From Gordonia shandongensis DSM 45094 (GTDB taxonomy: Bacteria; Actinomycetota; Actinomycetes; Mycobacteriales; Mycobacteriaceae), in the NCBI RefSeq assembly GCF_000423025.1, contig NZ_AUHE01000013.1:1-64000 (forward strand): a stretch of DNA of 64,000 nt, given 5' to 3'. Each line of letters begins with the position of its first letter. Position 1 is the first letter of the stretch. The notes beneath the pieces are model-generated. The model did not search any database. It saw nothing but the letters and a program-made list of their open reading frames with translations, and was not told the origin of the DNA. This document shows, piece by piece, positions 29,945 to 39,300 of the stretch. A program made the position numbers and the translations under genes.

Positions 29945-30409
29945 CCTTCTTCCGGCGTTCCCCGTCCCCCGGTCGTCGACGATCGTTTCGAGTTCTTCGA
30001 CGACCGCACCAGACTCGACATGCCGACGATCATCGCGTTCCTGTCCGAGCACGCGTACTGGGGTCGGTGGCGCAGCGTCACCGACATCCGCGACGCGATC
30101 GCCGGCTCCTGGCGGGTCGTGGGGGCGGTCGACACCGCGACCGGCGAGTTCGTCGCCTTCGCCCGGGCGATCTCCGACGGCGTCACCGTCGCCTACCTGT
30201 CGGACGTCTTCGTGGTCCCTTCGGCACGCGGCCACGGCATCGGCAAGAGGCTGGTCGACGAGATGATCGAGCGTGGCCCGGGCGCCCACTTCCGCTGGCT
30301 GCTGCACACCGACGACGCCCACGGTCTGTATCGCCGCTTCGGCTTCACGACCCCCGACGAGACCGTTCTCGAACGCCGCCGGATCCGGCCGATCCCACCG
30401 CGACCCTGA
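29933..30409 (+). CDS. GNAT-family N-acetyltransferase
   Basis: A 158-aa acetyl-CoA-dependent acyltransferase. Motif A is visible as VFVVPSARGHGIGKRLVDEM near residue 90 (pyrophosphate loop R-G-H-G-I-G), with a C-terminal GLYRRFGFTTPDE typical of the family. The first 25 residues are Ser/Pro-rich and probably disordered. The acceptor is unknown. The start codon lies inside the palindrome and 6 nt after GATAAT, so the mRNA would be leaderless; no Shine-Dalgarno site is present. Confidence 0.8.
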   Translation: MSSRPSSGVPRPPVVDDRFEFFDDRTRLDMPTIIAFLSEHAYWGRWRSVTDIRDAIAGSWRVVGAVDTATGEFVAFARAISDGVTVAYLSDVFVVPSARGHGIGKRLVDEMIERGPGAHFRWLLHTDDAHGLYRRFGFTTPDETVLERRRIRPIPPRP

Positions 30410-30462
30410 TGACGCAGGCGAACGTGACGGAGACGAACATGACGTAGGCGAACACAGAGAAA

Positions 30463-30496
30463 CCCCCTGACCTGAGCTGAACGCTCGATCAGGGGG
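30463..30496 (-). terminator. Terminator of tRNA-Arg, shared with the GNAT gene
   Basis: CCCCCTGA (30463-30470) pairs with TCAGGGGG (30489-30496), an 8-bp GC-rich stem with an 18-nt loop. On the minus strand it is followed by TTTCTCTG. It sits 7 bp beyond the tRNA 3' end and could also stop GNAT transcripts from the other side. Confidence 0.75.
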
Positions 30497-30503
30497 AATG
30501 CTG

Positions 30504-30576
30504 TGCCCCCCGCAGGATTCGAACCTGCGACCTTCTGCTCCGGAGGCAGACGCTCTATCCCCTGAGCTAGGGGGGC
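30504..30576 (-). tRNA. tRNA-Arg, anticodon CCG
   Basis: A 73-nt cloverleaf on the minus strand: 7-bp acceptor stem GCCCCCC/GGGGGGC, D arm GCTC-AGGGGATA-GAGC, anticodon stem TCTGC/GCAGA with loop CTCCGGA (anticodon CCG, reads CGG), T arm GCAGG-TTCGAAT-CCTGC, discriminator A. CCA is not encoded. This isoacceptor matters in a genome this rich in CGG codons. Confidence 0.97.
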
Positions 30577-30592
30577 TCGTTGGGCGAGAGCA

Positions 30593-30622
30593 ACATTAGC
30601 GCACACGCCCCCGCGCGCCCAA
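30593..30622 (-). promoter_or_regulatory. Promoter of tRNA-Arg
   Basis: TTGGGC (30617-30622), an 18-bp spacer and TAATGT (30593-30598) on the minus strand. The predicted start lies about 10 nt before the tRNA 5' end, a normal distance for a stable RNA gene. Confidence 0.6.
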
Positions 30623-30642
30623 CACCGGGGGTCACGGCGCCG

Positions 30643-33255
30643 TCACACGGCGATCAGTCTCGCGCCCTCGACATCCCGGTAGCGGTCGGGCGTGCACGTC
30701 AAGATGATGATCTGCGCCTGTGCCCCGGAATCTCCGAGCACACGCGCCATCGATGCGAGACGCTGCGGATCGGTGTACCCCAGCGCATCGTCGAGAATCA
30801 CCGGAGCACCGTCCGCGGCGTCGACGAGGGTCGCGCAGGCCAGCCGGGCCAGCAGTCCCAGTTGCTCACGAGCACCACCCGACAGCGCCTCGACATCGAC
30901 GGTGACGCCGTCGAGGGTCCGGGTCGCGATGGTGAAGTCATCGGCCACCCGAAACCGGACACCGGTGCCGAACACCGGTGCCGCCAGCTCTTCGAGACGC
31001 CGGGCGAACGGACCGACATGCTGCGCACGGCTCTCATTGCGCTTCCGCTGCAGCGTCTCGTGGAGCAGCCGCGCGCCGGCAGCCCGCTCCGAGACACGCC
31101 GCAGCTGAGCCTGGGCCGCGTCGTCGGCCGCGACGGCGTCCGAGAGCTCGTCGAGTCGGCCGTCGGTGCGGCAGATCTCCAACCGCGTCGCCAATTCAGT
31201 GCGCTCGGTCTTCGCTGCCGCCAACTGGTCGCGCACCCGCTGCTGCGCGGCCTCGCACTGATCCACATCGGCCCGGAGCCGAGCGGGATCGATCCCCTGC
31301 AGCCGCGCCCGCACAGTCGTCAACGTCTCCTGCGCGGCCGCCAGCGCCGCATCGCACCGATCGACCCGTGCCACCAATGCCTCGTCGGTCGTCACCGCCG
31401 TCTCCTCGACCAGATCGGCTTCGAGGTTCGCGGCCTCCTCGGCCGTCCGGTGTCCGGCCGCCTCCAGCGTGCCGGCCCGGGCCGTCTGCTCCCGTGCGGC
31501 AGCCAACTGCGCCTCCCGGTCGCGTTCGACACGCGTCACGGCGTCGGCCGCCTCCCGCTCCGCCGCCCGCATCGCAGCCAGGTCGACGGCCGGCGCCGCG
31601 GCTTGATCCTTCGCGGCACCGCCCTCGGGCAGTCGTGCCGCGATCTCGTCACGACGTGCCGCCACGTCCGCACGCGTGGCCCCGGCCAGCTCGCGAGCGA
31701 TCGCCCGATCGAGATCCGCAGCCCGCGTCGCCGCCTCCGCGCGTCGTTGCGCCACCGCGGCGATCTCGTCGATGCTCTCGACCCCGCAGCGGTCCGCCAA
31801 CGCCTCGGCCCGTCCGCGCAGTGCGGCGAGCCGGTCCGCCAGATCGGCGGAGTCACCGCCCGGTGCGACCTCGACCCGGACGGCGCCCGGCACCTCGACG
31901 ACCGTCCGCTGCGACGCGGCCACCTCGGCCGAGTCGACGACCGATTCGCCGTCGACCACGACCTCGCCGTCACCGAGCCGCGTCACCGACACGATGGCGG
32001 CCGCCGCCTCCACTCGCGCGGACGCCGTGGTGATCGACTTGGACAGGTCGGCGGCCGCTCGAACGTCCTGATCGTCGACGCGACTCCGCTCGACGACCTC
32101 CCGCGCCGTCGCCCTCTCGGCACCGAGACGGTCGACCTCGGTGAGGACTCCCTCGAGGCGTGCGCACTGCTCGCGATCGGCGGCGACCGCCGCCTCGGCC
32201 TCGGCCGCCGCCACCTCCGCGCGCATCGCGTCCCACCGGGTCCGCGCCTCCGCGAGACGGGAGTCCAGTTCGGCGGCGGCTGCGGTCGCACGTTCGGCCG
32301 CGGACGTCGCCTCCCGGATCTGGTCGGCGTTCTCGGCGACCTCGGCGCGGAGCCGGTCCAGACGCTCACGGCGACGACCGCGCGCCGCGACGGCCTCCCG
32401 GGCCGCCGATGCGGCCAACTGTTTGGATTCCACGACGGCGGCCGCGGCGGTCGCCTGTTCGCCGATGCTCTCGGCCTCGGCGAGGGCCGCGCCGGCCGTG
32501 GCGAGCTCGACCTGCCCGGTGCGTTCGGTGTCGATGAGCTGCCGCACGGTCTCGACGACGCGGGGCAACCGGTCGGCGGCGTCGGCCACCGTGTCGAGGA
32601 TCGCCTGCCGCTCGGCGACCGCCTCCCGCGTCTGGCGGGCGGCGGCGATGGCCTGTGCGAGTTCTCGAGCCGGCTTCCCGTGCGCCCGTGTGAAATACCT
32701 GTCGTACTCCGCGGCGACCGCCGCGACCAGATTCTGGGTCTCCGGGGTCTCCCCGCCGTCGGATTCGGTTTCGCCCGCCACCCGGTCGAGGGCACGCGAG
32801 AGTGCCGCACTGTCGGTCAGGTCTCCGAGCACGGGATCGCCGGACTGCAGCAGGCGCAGGGCGGTGAACAGCGTCCGGTCGAGCGACTGCGCCAGGATCG
32901 CCTCCACGCGCTCGTGCGCCGCGCGCCCGGTCAACTGCTCGGCGACCGGTTCGGTGATCGTGAGCGTGGTCTCCGGACTCCTGTTGAAGCATTTGCCGTA
33001 TTCGAAACGCCAGGGACCGCAGGAGATCTCCGCCCACACCCGGGTCCCGACGTCGCGGCCCGCCGGCTGCACCGCGCGGACCTGCTTGGCCTTGCTGTCG
33101 GCCCGCACCGAGAGCAGCAGGTCGAAGGCCTCCACCATCGACGACTTACCCGCTTCGTTCTCTCCCTCGATGACCGTGACACCGCGGTCGGCGAACTCGA
33201 CCTCGCGGTCGGTGATTCCGCGGAAGTCGCGGACCCCCAGTCGGTGCAGTCTCAT
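30643..33255 (-). CDS. SbcC/Rad50-like ATPase without a zinc hook
   Basis: An 870-aa SMC-type ATPase, probably the ATPase partner of the adjacent nuclease in DNA end or hairpin processing. N-terminal Walker A GENEAGKSSMVEAF (residues 31-44), two long Ala/Glu/Arg-rich coiled coils (about 190-420 and 470-740), then the signature LSGGAREQLGLLARLA (near 792) and Walker B VILDDALGYTD (near 820). No CxxC zinc hook is present. Instead a short beta-rich, Val-rich segment (about 421-468) interrupts the coiled coil at its apex. The start ATG overlaps the nuclease stop as ATGA, so a longer upstream reading frame is disregarded. Confidence 0.85.
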   Translation of the reverse strand: MRLHRLGVRDFRGITDREVEFADRGVTVIEGENEAGKSSMVEAFDLLLSVRADSKAKQVRAVQPAGRDVGTRVWAEISCGPWRFEYGKCFNRSPETTLTITEPVAEQLTGRAAHERVEAILAQSLDRTLFTALRLLQSGDPVLGDLTDSAALSRALDRVAGETESDGGETPETQNLVAAVAAEYDRYFTRAHGKPARELAQAIAAARQTREAVAERQAILDTVADAADRLPRVVETVRQLIDTERTGQVELATAGAALAEAESIGEQATAAAAVVESKQLAASAAREAVAARGRRRERLDRLRAEVAENADQIREATSAAERATAAAAELDSRLAEARTRWDAMRAEVAAAEAEAAVAADREQCARLEGVLTEVDRLGAERATAREVVERSRVDDQDVRAAADLSKSITTASARVEAAAAIVSVTRLGDGEVVVDGESVVDSAEVAASQRTVVEVPGAVRVEVAPGGDSADLADRLAALRGRAEALADRCGVESIDEIAAVAQRRAEAATRAADLDRAIARELAGATRADVAARRDEIAARLPEGGAAKDQAAAPAVDLAAMRAAEREAADAVTRVERDREAQLAAAREQTARAGTLEAAGHRTAEEAANLEADLVEETAVTTDEALVARVDRCDAALAAAQETLTTVRARLQGIDPARLRADVDQCEAAQQRVRDQLAAAKTERTELATRLEICRTDGRLDELSDAVAADDAAQAQLRRVSERAAGARLLHETLQRKRNESRAQHVGPFARRLEELAAPVFGTGVRFRVADDFTIATRTLDGVTVDVEALSGGAREQLGLLARLACATLVDAADGAPVILDDALGYTDPQRLASMARVLGDSGAQAQIIILTCTPDRYRDVEGARLIAV

Positions 33256-34535
33256 CGGCCGGCCCCCGCCAGCCGGTGCAGCAGGGCCAGTGCCGACCGC
33301 GCCGCCGCCGCCTCCTCGGGATCGGCGGACGCGGCACGCTCGACGAGGTCGCCGGCGGTGTCGGCGGCATAGCCCTGCAGGTCCAAGACGTCGACGTCCG
33401 CAGGGTCGGCCACCACGGTCAGATCGTGGTGGCGTTCCCACACCGTGAGCGCGGCGAAGCGGTCGCCGAACTCGTCGATCACGTCACCGAGCGCCACGTG
33501 CTCGGCGACCGTCACGGTCCCCGTCAGGCCCAGCTGCACGACGGTGCGCGGCTTGTCGTCGATCCGCCCGAGCAGGGTCGCCAGGCGCTCGACGTCGGCG
33601 GCCGAGTCGACGTCCTCTCGGATCGTCCGGAACGCCCACTGCCCCACCCGGTGCCGGGTCACGTCGACGGAGGACTGCGCACCGCGGGTGAGCGTCACCT
33701 CCAGGACGTGTCCGGGATCGGTCTCGACGTGGTCGAACGCGGTGACCTCGGGGGCGCCGGAATACCAGACGCGGCCCGACCCGCCGACGGAGGTGACCGA
33801 GTGCCGATCGCCGAGGGCGACGTAGTCGACGAGTTGATCGGCGACCGCCGCGTCGATCGCGGCCGTCGACAGGATCGACGGGTCGTCGTCGGGCGTCAGC
33901 GAGTCCAGACCGCCGTGTCCGACGACGACGCGGATGTCGTCGCTCGGCGCCAACGCCCGGATCTGCTCGGTCACCAGATCGTGCAGGGGACGCTTGGTGG
34001 TCCACGGCGCCGCGATCAGCGTCACGCCGTCGCGGACCCGGACCGCACCCGCAGTGTCGAGGACCACCACATTGTCCGGGCAGGCGCGGGTGAACTCCGC
34101 GGAGGAGTACACGCTCGTCGCATCGAGCGGATCGTGGTTGCCGGGCAGCAGATACACGGGAACCGGATAGTCGCCGAGCGCGTCGAGCGTCCGGCGGATG
34201 GTCCGCGTCGACACCCGTGGATCGTCGAACACGTCACCGCACACGACGACGAACTCGGCGCCCGTCGACGCCGCGACCCGTCCGATGCGGGACACCGCGT
34301 CCTCGCGGGCGGCCGCGTAGGTGTGCTGAGCCTCGCCGCTCAGGAAGTGTCGCGTCATGCCGAGCTGCCAGTCGGCAGTGTGCAGGAAGGTGACCGTCCG
34401 GTCGGCGGCCGGGTCAGCGGGCGGTGTCGACTCGATCGGAAACAGCGACAAGGGCTCGGCGGCCGCGTCGTCGACGGCGACGTGGCCGACGTCGCCGACA
34501 GCGCCCTCGGTCTGCGCCTGCGCCTCGCCTGTCAT
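33252..34535 (-). CDS. SbcD/Mre11-like metallophosphoesterase
   Basis: A 427-aa calcineurin-like nuclease with the phosphoesterase motifs in order: HTADWQLG (about residue 52), CGDVFDDP (near 100), LPGNHDPLD (near 130), VGHGGLD (near 210) and ALGDRHS (near 250). The last has Arg where Mre11/SbcD usually has GHxH. The first 45 residues are acidic and disordered. It has Shine-Dalgarno GGAG 5 nt before ATG and is coupled to the ATPase gene. Together they form a diverged SbcCD-type complex. Confidence 0.88.
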   Translation of the reverse strand: MTGEAQAQTEGAVGDVGHVAVDDAAAEPLSLFPIESTPPADPAADRTVTFLHTADWQLGMTRHFLSGEAQHTYAAAREDAVSRIGRVAASTGAEFVVVCGDVFDDPRVSTRTIRRTLDALGDYPVPVYLLPGNHDPLDATSVYSSAEFTRACPDNVVVLDTAGAVRVRDGVTLIAAPWTTKRPLHDLVTEQIRALAPSDDIRVVVGHGGLDSLTPDDDPSILSTAAIDAAVADQLVDYVALGDRHSVTSVGGSGRVWYSGAPEVTAFDHVETDPGHVLEVTLTRGAQSSVDVTRHRVGQWAFRTIREDVDSAADVERLATLLGRIDDKPRTVVQLGLTGTVTVAEHVALGDVIDEFGDRFAALTVWERHHDLTVVADPADVDVLDLQGYAADTAGDLVERAASADPEEAAAARSALALLHRLAGAGR

Positions 34536-34660
34536 CGGGACTCCTCGCCTCGACTCTCACTTCGTCGGCACCGTCCGCCGACTGTCGATCACGATCGTAC
34601 GAGCCCCCTCCGACATCCCGGCGCAGGCGCCCGAACCGGTGGTTCGTCGGAGTCTGCGCC

Positions 34661-34666
34661 TACTGT
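34661..34666 (+). promoter_or_regulatory. -10 of the EcsC-like/ABC exporter operon
   Basis: TACTGT lies 33 bp before the ATG at 34699, leaving a roughly 26-nt leader with AGGAGG 7 nt before the start. A GGCGCAG...CTGCGCC inverted repeat (34619-34625 and 34654-34660) brackets the -35 area and could be an operator. Confidence 0.4.
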
Positions 34667-34698
34667 GGACGCATCGCGTCGAGGTAGGAGGACACCAG

Positions 34699-35433
34699 AT
34701 GAGTTCGCCGCACGAGTCGGACGTCGCACGCACCGGCGAGACCGCAGGCACATCGACCCCGGTCGTCCTCGGGGCACTGCTCGACCGCGCGCAGCGTCTG
34801 CAGCGCCCGGCCGTCGCCAGGTATATCGCCCGACTGCGCGCCAAGCATCCCGGCGAGGCCCCCGAACAGATCATCCGCAGGCTCGAACGCCAGTACCTGA
34901 CGTCGGTGACCGCGTCGGGAGCCGCGGTGGGCGCCGCGGCCGCCGTCCCCGGCGTCGGCACGGTCACCGCCCTGGGCGCGTTGACCGCGGAGTCGGCGGT
35001 CTTCATCGAGGCGTCCGCGTTGCTCGCCCTCGCCGTCGCGGAGGTCCACGGCATCTCACCGCACGACACCGAACGACGGAAGGCCCTCGTCATGGCCGTC
35101 GCCCTCGGCGAGGAGGGCACCCTCATCATCGGCAAGGCCATCGGCTCGCGGTCCGGTGACGCGCTGGCGTCCCTCGGGGTGCCCGGACTCAACGTCGCCA
35201 CGATCAACCGCACGCTCGGCAACCGGTTCGTGAAGAAGTTCGCACTCCGCAAGGCGCCGGTGGTGGCCGGCAAGTTGATTCCCGGCGGGATCGGCGCCGT
35301 CATCGGCGGCGGAGGCAACCGGGTGCTGGGCACGGCCGTCCTGCGGAACGCCCGGCGCGCGTTCGGTCCGCCGCCCCGTTTCTGGGACGTCGACGGCGAG
35401 GTGATCTCCGACGCCCGCGGCGTGACCGAATGA
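34699..35433 (+). CDS. EcsC-like hydrophobic protein
   Basis: A 244-aa protein. After a hydrophilic N-terminus (residues 1-25) there are Ala/Gly-rich hydrophobic segments at about 73-113 and near 190 (GKLIPGGIGAVIGGGGNRVLG). That glycine-rich pattern, and the spacing of charged helices, resembles EcsC-family proteins, which are often encoded beside ABC transporters; the assignment is tentative. AGGAGG precedes the ATG at 34699, and a longer in-frame extension upstream runs antisense to the nuclease gene and is rejected. Its last codons overlap the start of the ABC exporter, so the two are probably co-translated. Confidence 0.6.
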   Translation: MSSPHESDVARTGETAGTSTPVVLGALLDRAQRLQRPAVARYIARLRAKHPGEAPEQIIRRLERQYLTSVTASGAAVGAAAAVPGVGTVTALGALTAESAVFIEASALLALAVAEVHGISPHDTERRKALVMAVALGEEGTLIIGKAIGSRSGDALASLGVPGLNVATINRTLGNRFVKKFALRKAPVVAGKLIPGGIGAVIGGGGNRVLGTAVLRNARRAFGPPPRFWDVDGEVISDARGVTE

Positions 35434-38400
35434 GCCGACCCGTCACCGACGGCTGGGTGCGGCGCCTGGTCGCCGAGTGTCTCCGACGACGACGCCTGGC
35501 GATCACGATGATCGTCGTCACGCTCGGAGCCGTGGCCGTCGACCTCGTCGCACCCCTGCTGACCAAGGCGGCCGTCGACACCGCGACCGGTCACGGAGTC
35601 GGGTGGCCCCTGGGCGCGGTGATCGCCGCCCTGCTGGTCGGCGCGGTGATCCGCTACGGGTGCCAATACGGAAGGCGGATGACGGCGGGCCGCATGTCGA
35701 TCACGGTTCAGGACGGCCTGCGCAGGCAACTGCTCGACACCCTGCATCACGTCGACGGTCCCTCCCGCGACATCATCCGCACCGGGCAGGTCGTCTCGCG
35801 GTCGATCTCCGACCTCCAGGTGGTCCAGGGGCTGCTGGCCATGGCTCCGCTGTCGCTGGGCGGCGGCGTGCAGGTGGCGCTGTCACTGGTCCTCATGGCC
35901 TGGCTGTCGCCGATGCTGACGGTCGTCGCGATTCTGGTGGTCCCGGTGATCGTCGGCATCGTCTACCGGTCGCGCAGGCGGATGTTCGCAGCGACGTGGT
36001 CGGCTCAGCAGTCGGCGGCGGAGGTCGCCGGTCACGTCGAGGAGTCGGTCACCGGGGTCCGCGTGGTGAAGGGCTTCGGCCAGGAGCGCCGCGCCACCGA
36101 TGAGCTCGTCGACCTGGGGGCCACCCTGTACCGTCACAAGCTGCGCGCAGCGCGGATCAACGCTCGGTTCATGCCGCTGATCTCGCAGGCGCCGCAGCTC
36201 GCGATGGTCGCCGTCATCGGCCTCGGCGGTTACCTGGTGTACCGCGGATCGATCACCCCGGGCACCTTCCTGGCCTTCTCGACCTACCTGGCGACGATGA
36301 CGGGTCTGGCACGGATCCTCACGAACCTCATCGTGAACGCACAGCTCGCCGCGTCGGCGGTGACGCGCGTGTACGACGTCATCGATCACCCGCGCGATGC
36401 CGCCTTCGACGCCGTCGGCACGGTGCCGGACGGTCCGCTCGGACTCGCGTTCACGGGCGTCGGCGTCGCTCACGACGGTCGCGCCGTGCTCGACGGTCTC
36501 GATCTCAGCGTGGCCCCCGGGGAGTGCGTCGCCGTGGTGGGCGGCCCCGGATCGGGGAAGTCGACTCTCGCCGAACTCGTCGGCGGCGCCTATCGGCCCG
36601 ACTCCGGAAGCGTCGCCCTCACCTCGGCCGATGGCGGCCGGACCGAGGTCACCGCCGTGCACCCGGACCGGCTGAGCGCCGCGGTGGCGATCGCCTTCGA
36701 CGAACCCTTCCTCTACTCGGACACCATCGCGGCGAACATCGGCCTCGGTCCCCGACCGCCGTCGGGTGTGGTCGACGAGCACCTGCGCGACGCCGCCCGC
36801 GCCGCCGCCGCCGATTTCGCCGCCGATCTGCCCGACGGCTATCTCAGCGCGGTCGGCGAACGCGGGCTGACCCTGTCCGGCGGTCAGCGCCAGCGCGTCG
36901 CACTCGCCCGCGCGCTGCATCAGCGTCCCCGCGTCCTGGTCCTCGACGACGCCACCTCCGCGGTCGATGCGGCGACCGAACACCGCATCCTGGGCGGCCT
37001 GCGGTCGCTGGGGACCACCATGCTGGTGCTCGCGCACCGGAGTTCCACACTCGCCATCGCCGATCGCGTCGCGGTGCTCGACGGCGGACGCATCGTCGAC
37101 GTCGGCACCGTCGACGAGCTGTCCGCCCGCAGTCCCCGTTTCCGGGAGCTGATGTCTCCCGCCGACACCGTCGAACAGCGGGATGCCGCCGCGGCCGGTG
37201 AACTCGCCCAGCAGGGCATCACCGTGGCCGCCCTGTGGCCGGGCGGCGTCGACGCCCCGGAGCCCCGGGCGCGGCGCACGACGAGCGCCCCGCCCCGTCC
37301 GGGACCGGGCGGGGGTCGGGCGGGCAGCGCGCTCGGCTCGATGCCCGCGACCGCCGAGATCCGGGCCGCGGTGGACGCGCTGCCGCCCGCCGACGAGGAG
37401 CCGCGCGTCGACGTCGCGGCCGCGCGCCGCGAGGAACGGGCGTTCAGCCTCGCCCGGACCCTCGCTCCGGTCCGCGGCCTGCTCGCCCTGGTGATCGCGA
37501 CCATCGCCGTCGACACCCTGATCGGTCTCGCCTTCCCGACGCTGGCTCGGATGGTCCTCGACGCGGGGACGCGGCACGACCCCGGCGTGATCGGGACCGC
37601 GACGCTCACCGGCCTCGCCCTCGTGGTCCTGGCCGGTCTGGCCGGCGCACTCAACGTCGTCACCGCCGCGCGGGCGGGTGAACGGGTGCTGTACGCGTTG
37701 CGGATCCGCAGTTTCGCGCACCTGCAACGTCTCGGTCTCGACTATTACGAGCGCGAGTTGTCGGGCCGGATCATGACCCGCATGACCACGGACGTCGACG
37801 CCCTGTCCGGGTTCGTCCAGAACAGCCTCTCGGTGGCGGTCATCGCGGTGCTGACGCTCGGCGGGGTGTCGGTGGCCCTGCTGGTCACCGACTGGGAGCT
37901 CGGGCTGCTGATCGCCCCCGTCCTCCCGATCGTCGTCGCCGCGACCGTCGTGTTCCGCCGCATCAGTTCGCGCGCCTACACCCGCACGCGCGAACTCGTG
38001 TCGGCCGTCAACGCCGACTTTCAGGAGAACGTCACCGGCTTGGCGACCACCCGCGCCTACGGCCACATCGGGGTGGCCCGTGACGAATTCGGCGCCCGCA
38101 GCGACGCGTGGGTCTCCGCGCGAATGGACTCGCAGCGCGCGATCAGCGTGTACTTCCCGTTCATCACCTTCTGCTCGGAGGTCGCGACCGCGGTCGTCCT
38201 CGGCGTGGGCGCCGCCCGCGTCGCCGACGGCGCGCTCTCGCCGGGAACCCTGATCGCCTTCGTCCTCTACCTCGCCATGCTGTTCGGTCCGGTCCAGCAG
38301 TTGACGTCCGTCTTCGACGCCTACCAGCAGGCCGCCGTCGGCCTGCGGCGCATCCGCGATCTCCTCGCCACCCCGAGTTCTCTCGTCGAGAGCGCCTCGG

Positions 38401-39188
38401 GCGCGCTGCGGCCGACCGGATTCGACGGTCGGGTAACGCTCGACGGCGTCGACTTCCGCTATGCGGGCGCCGCGATCGACGCCCTCAGCGGCGTCGATCT
38501 CGAGATTCCGGCGGGCGGGTCGCTGGCCCTGGTCGGCACCACGGGCGCCGGGAAGTCGACGATCGTCAAGCTGCTGGCGCGCTTCTACGATCCGACGGCC
38601 GGAGCGGTCCGCATGGACGACACGGATCTGCGGGAGATCGATCTGCAGCATTACCGGCGGCGGCTCGGCGTGGTGCCGCAGGAGCCGCACCTGTTCGCCG
38701 GGACGGTCGCGTCGAACATCGCCTACGGGCGGCCGCGGGCCGGCCGCGACGAGATCGCCGCCGCGGCGCGACGGGTCGGCGCCGCCGGAGTCATCGCCGG
38801 GTTGCCCGGGGGGATGGAGTTCCCCGTCGCCGAACGCGGCCGCGGGCTGTCGTCCGGTCAACGCCAGCTCATCGCCCTCGCGCGCGCCGAACTCGTCGAA
38901 CCGGACCTCATCCTTCTGGACGAGGCCACCGCGACCCTCGATCAAGCCACCGAGGCGCAGGTGCTGGCGGCCGGTGACGCGGTCGCGGTCCGCCGAACCA
39001 GCGTGATCGTCGCCCATCGACTCGCGACGGCCGCCCGCGCCGATGTGATCGCCGTCGTCGACGGCGGCCGGATCGTCGAGATCGGCACCCATGCGGAGCT
39101 TCTCGCCGCCGACGGCCACTACCGTCGCCTGTGGGACGCCGGGGTGTCGCCCGACGATCACGATCCCGCCGCCGCTGCGGCTCGCTGA
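35430..39188 (+). CDS. Fused heterodimeric-type ABC exporter, two complete halves
   Basis: A 1252-aa protein holding two TMD-NBD halves. Half 1 (about 1-595): six helices, Walker A GGPGSGKST near 372, signature LSGGQRQR, Walker B VLVLDDATS near 504. A Pro/Arg-rich linker spans about 605-670. Half 2 (about 680-1252): Walker A GTTGAGKST near 1041, signature LSSGQRQLIALAR, Walker B LILLDEATA near 1163. The catalytic Glu is Asp in half 1 and intact in half 2, the degenerate/consensus asymmetry of heterodimeric exporters. Related half-transporters in mycobacteria are separate genes (Rv1272c/Rv1273c). Substrate unknown; lipid or drug export is likely. Confidence 0.9.
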   Translation: MSRPVTDGWVRRLVAECLRRRRLAITMIVVTLGAVAVDLVAPLLTKAAVDTATGHGVGWPLGAVIAALLVGAVIRYGCQYGRRMTAGRMSITVQDGLRRQLLDTLHHVDGPSRDIIRTGQVVSRSISDLQVVQGLLAMAPLSLGGGVQVALSLVLMAWLSPMLTVVAILVVPVIVGIVYRSRRRMFAATWSAQQSAAEVAGHVEESVTGVRVVKGFGQERRATDELVDLGATLYRHKLRAARINARFMPLISQAPQLAMVAVIGLGGYLVYRGSITPGTFLAFSTYLATMTGLARILTNLIVNAQLAASAVTRVYDVIDHPRDAAFDAVGTVPDGPLGLAFTGVGVAHDGRAVLDGLDLSVAPGECVAVVGGPGSGKSTLAELVGGAYRPDSGSVALTSADGGRTEVTAVHPDRLSAAVAIAFDEPFLYSDTIAANIGLGPRPPSGVVDEHLRDAARAAAADFAADLPDGYLSAVGERGLTLSGGQRQRVALARALHQRPRVLVLDDATSAVDAATEHRILGGLRSLGTTMLVLAHRSSTLAIADRVAVLDGGRIVDVGTVDELSARSPRFRELMSPADTVEQRDAAAAGELAQQGITVAALWPGGVDAPEPRARRTTSAPPRPGPGGGRAGSALGSMPATAEIRAAVDALPPADEEPRVDVAAARREERAFSLARTLAPVRGLLALVIATIAVDTLIGLAFPTLARMVLDAGTRHDPGVIGTATLTGLALVVLAGLAGALNVVTAARAGERVLYALRIRSFAHLQRLGLDYYERELSGRIMTRMTTDVDALSGFVQNSLSVAVIAVLTLGGVSVALLVTDWELGLLIAPVLPIVVAATVVFRRISSRAYTRTRELVSAVNADFQENVTGLATTRAYGHIGVARDEFGARSDAWVSARMDSQRAISVYFPFITFCSEVATAVVLGVGAARVADGALSPGTLIAFVLYLAMLFGPVQQLTSVFDAYQQAAVGLRRIRDLLATPSSLVESASGALRPTGFDGRVTLDGVDFRYAGAAIDALSGVDLEIPAGGSLALVGTTGAGKSTIVKLLARFYDPTAGAVRMDDTDLREIDLQHYRRRLGVVPQEPHLFAGTVASNIAYGRPRAGRDEIAAAARRVGAAGVIAGLPGGMEFPVAERGRGLSSGQRQLIALARAELVEPDLILLDEATATLDQATEAQVLAAGDAVAVRRTSVIVAHRLATAARADVIAVVDGGRIVEIGTHAELLAADGHYRRLWDAGVSPDDHDPAAAAAR

Positions 39189-39288
39189 AGCGGCGGCTCC
39201 GAGCCGGCCGTCCGCGTGATGTTGACCACTTATCCCGCCGCGTCAGGCGCCTTGTGTCGCGAATCGCACACAGCGTCGGCACGCCGCG

Positions 39289-39294
39289 TACCAT
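39289..39294 (+). promoter_or_regulatory. -10 of kgd, leaderless geometry
   Basis: TACCAT ends exactly 6 nt before ATG 39301. This favours that ATG as the true start even though homology begins about 30 residues later. A TTGACC (39223-39228) is too far upstream to be its -35. Confidence 0.5.
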
Positions 39295-39300
39295 CGACGG

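Noticed and set aside
30420-30460. Small ORF or repeat with two AGGCGAAC copies after the GNAT gene
   Set aside because: Too short, no ribosome site, and it lies directly before the shared terminator.
30580-33372. 930-residue plus-strand frame antisense to the SbcC-like gene
   Set aside because: Arg/Gly-rich shadow frame. The minus strand carries Walker A, signature and Walker B motifs.
35883-39161. 1092-residue minus-strand frame antisense to the ABC exporter
   Set aside because: No motifs and a composition typical of high-GC antisense frames; the plus strand has a full exporter.
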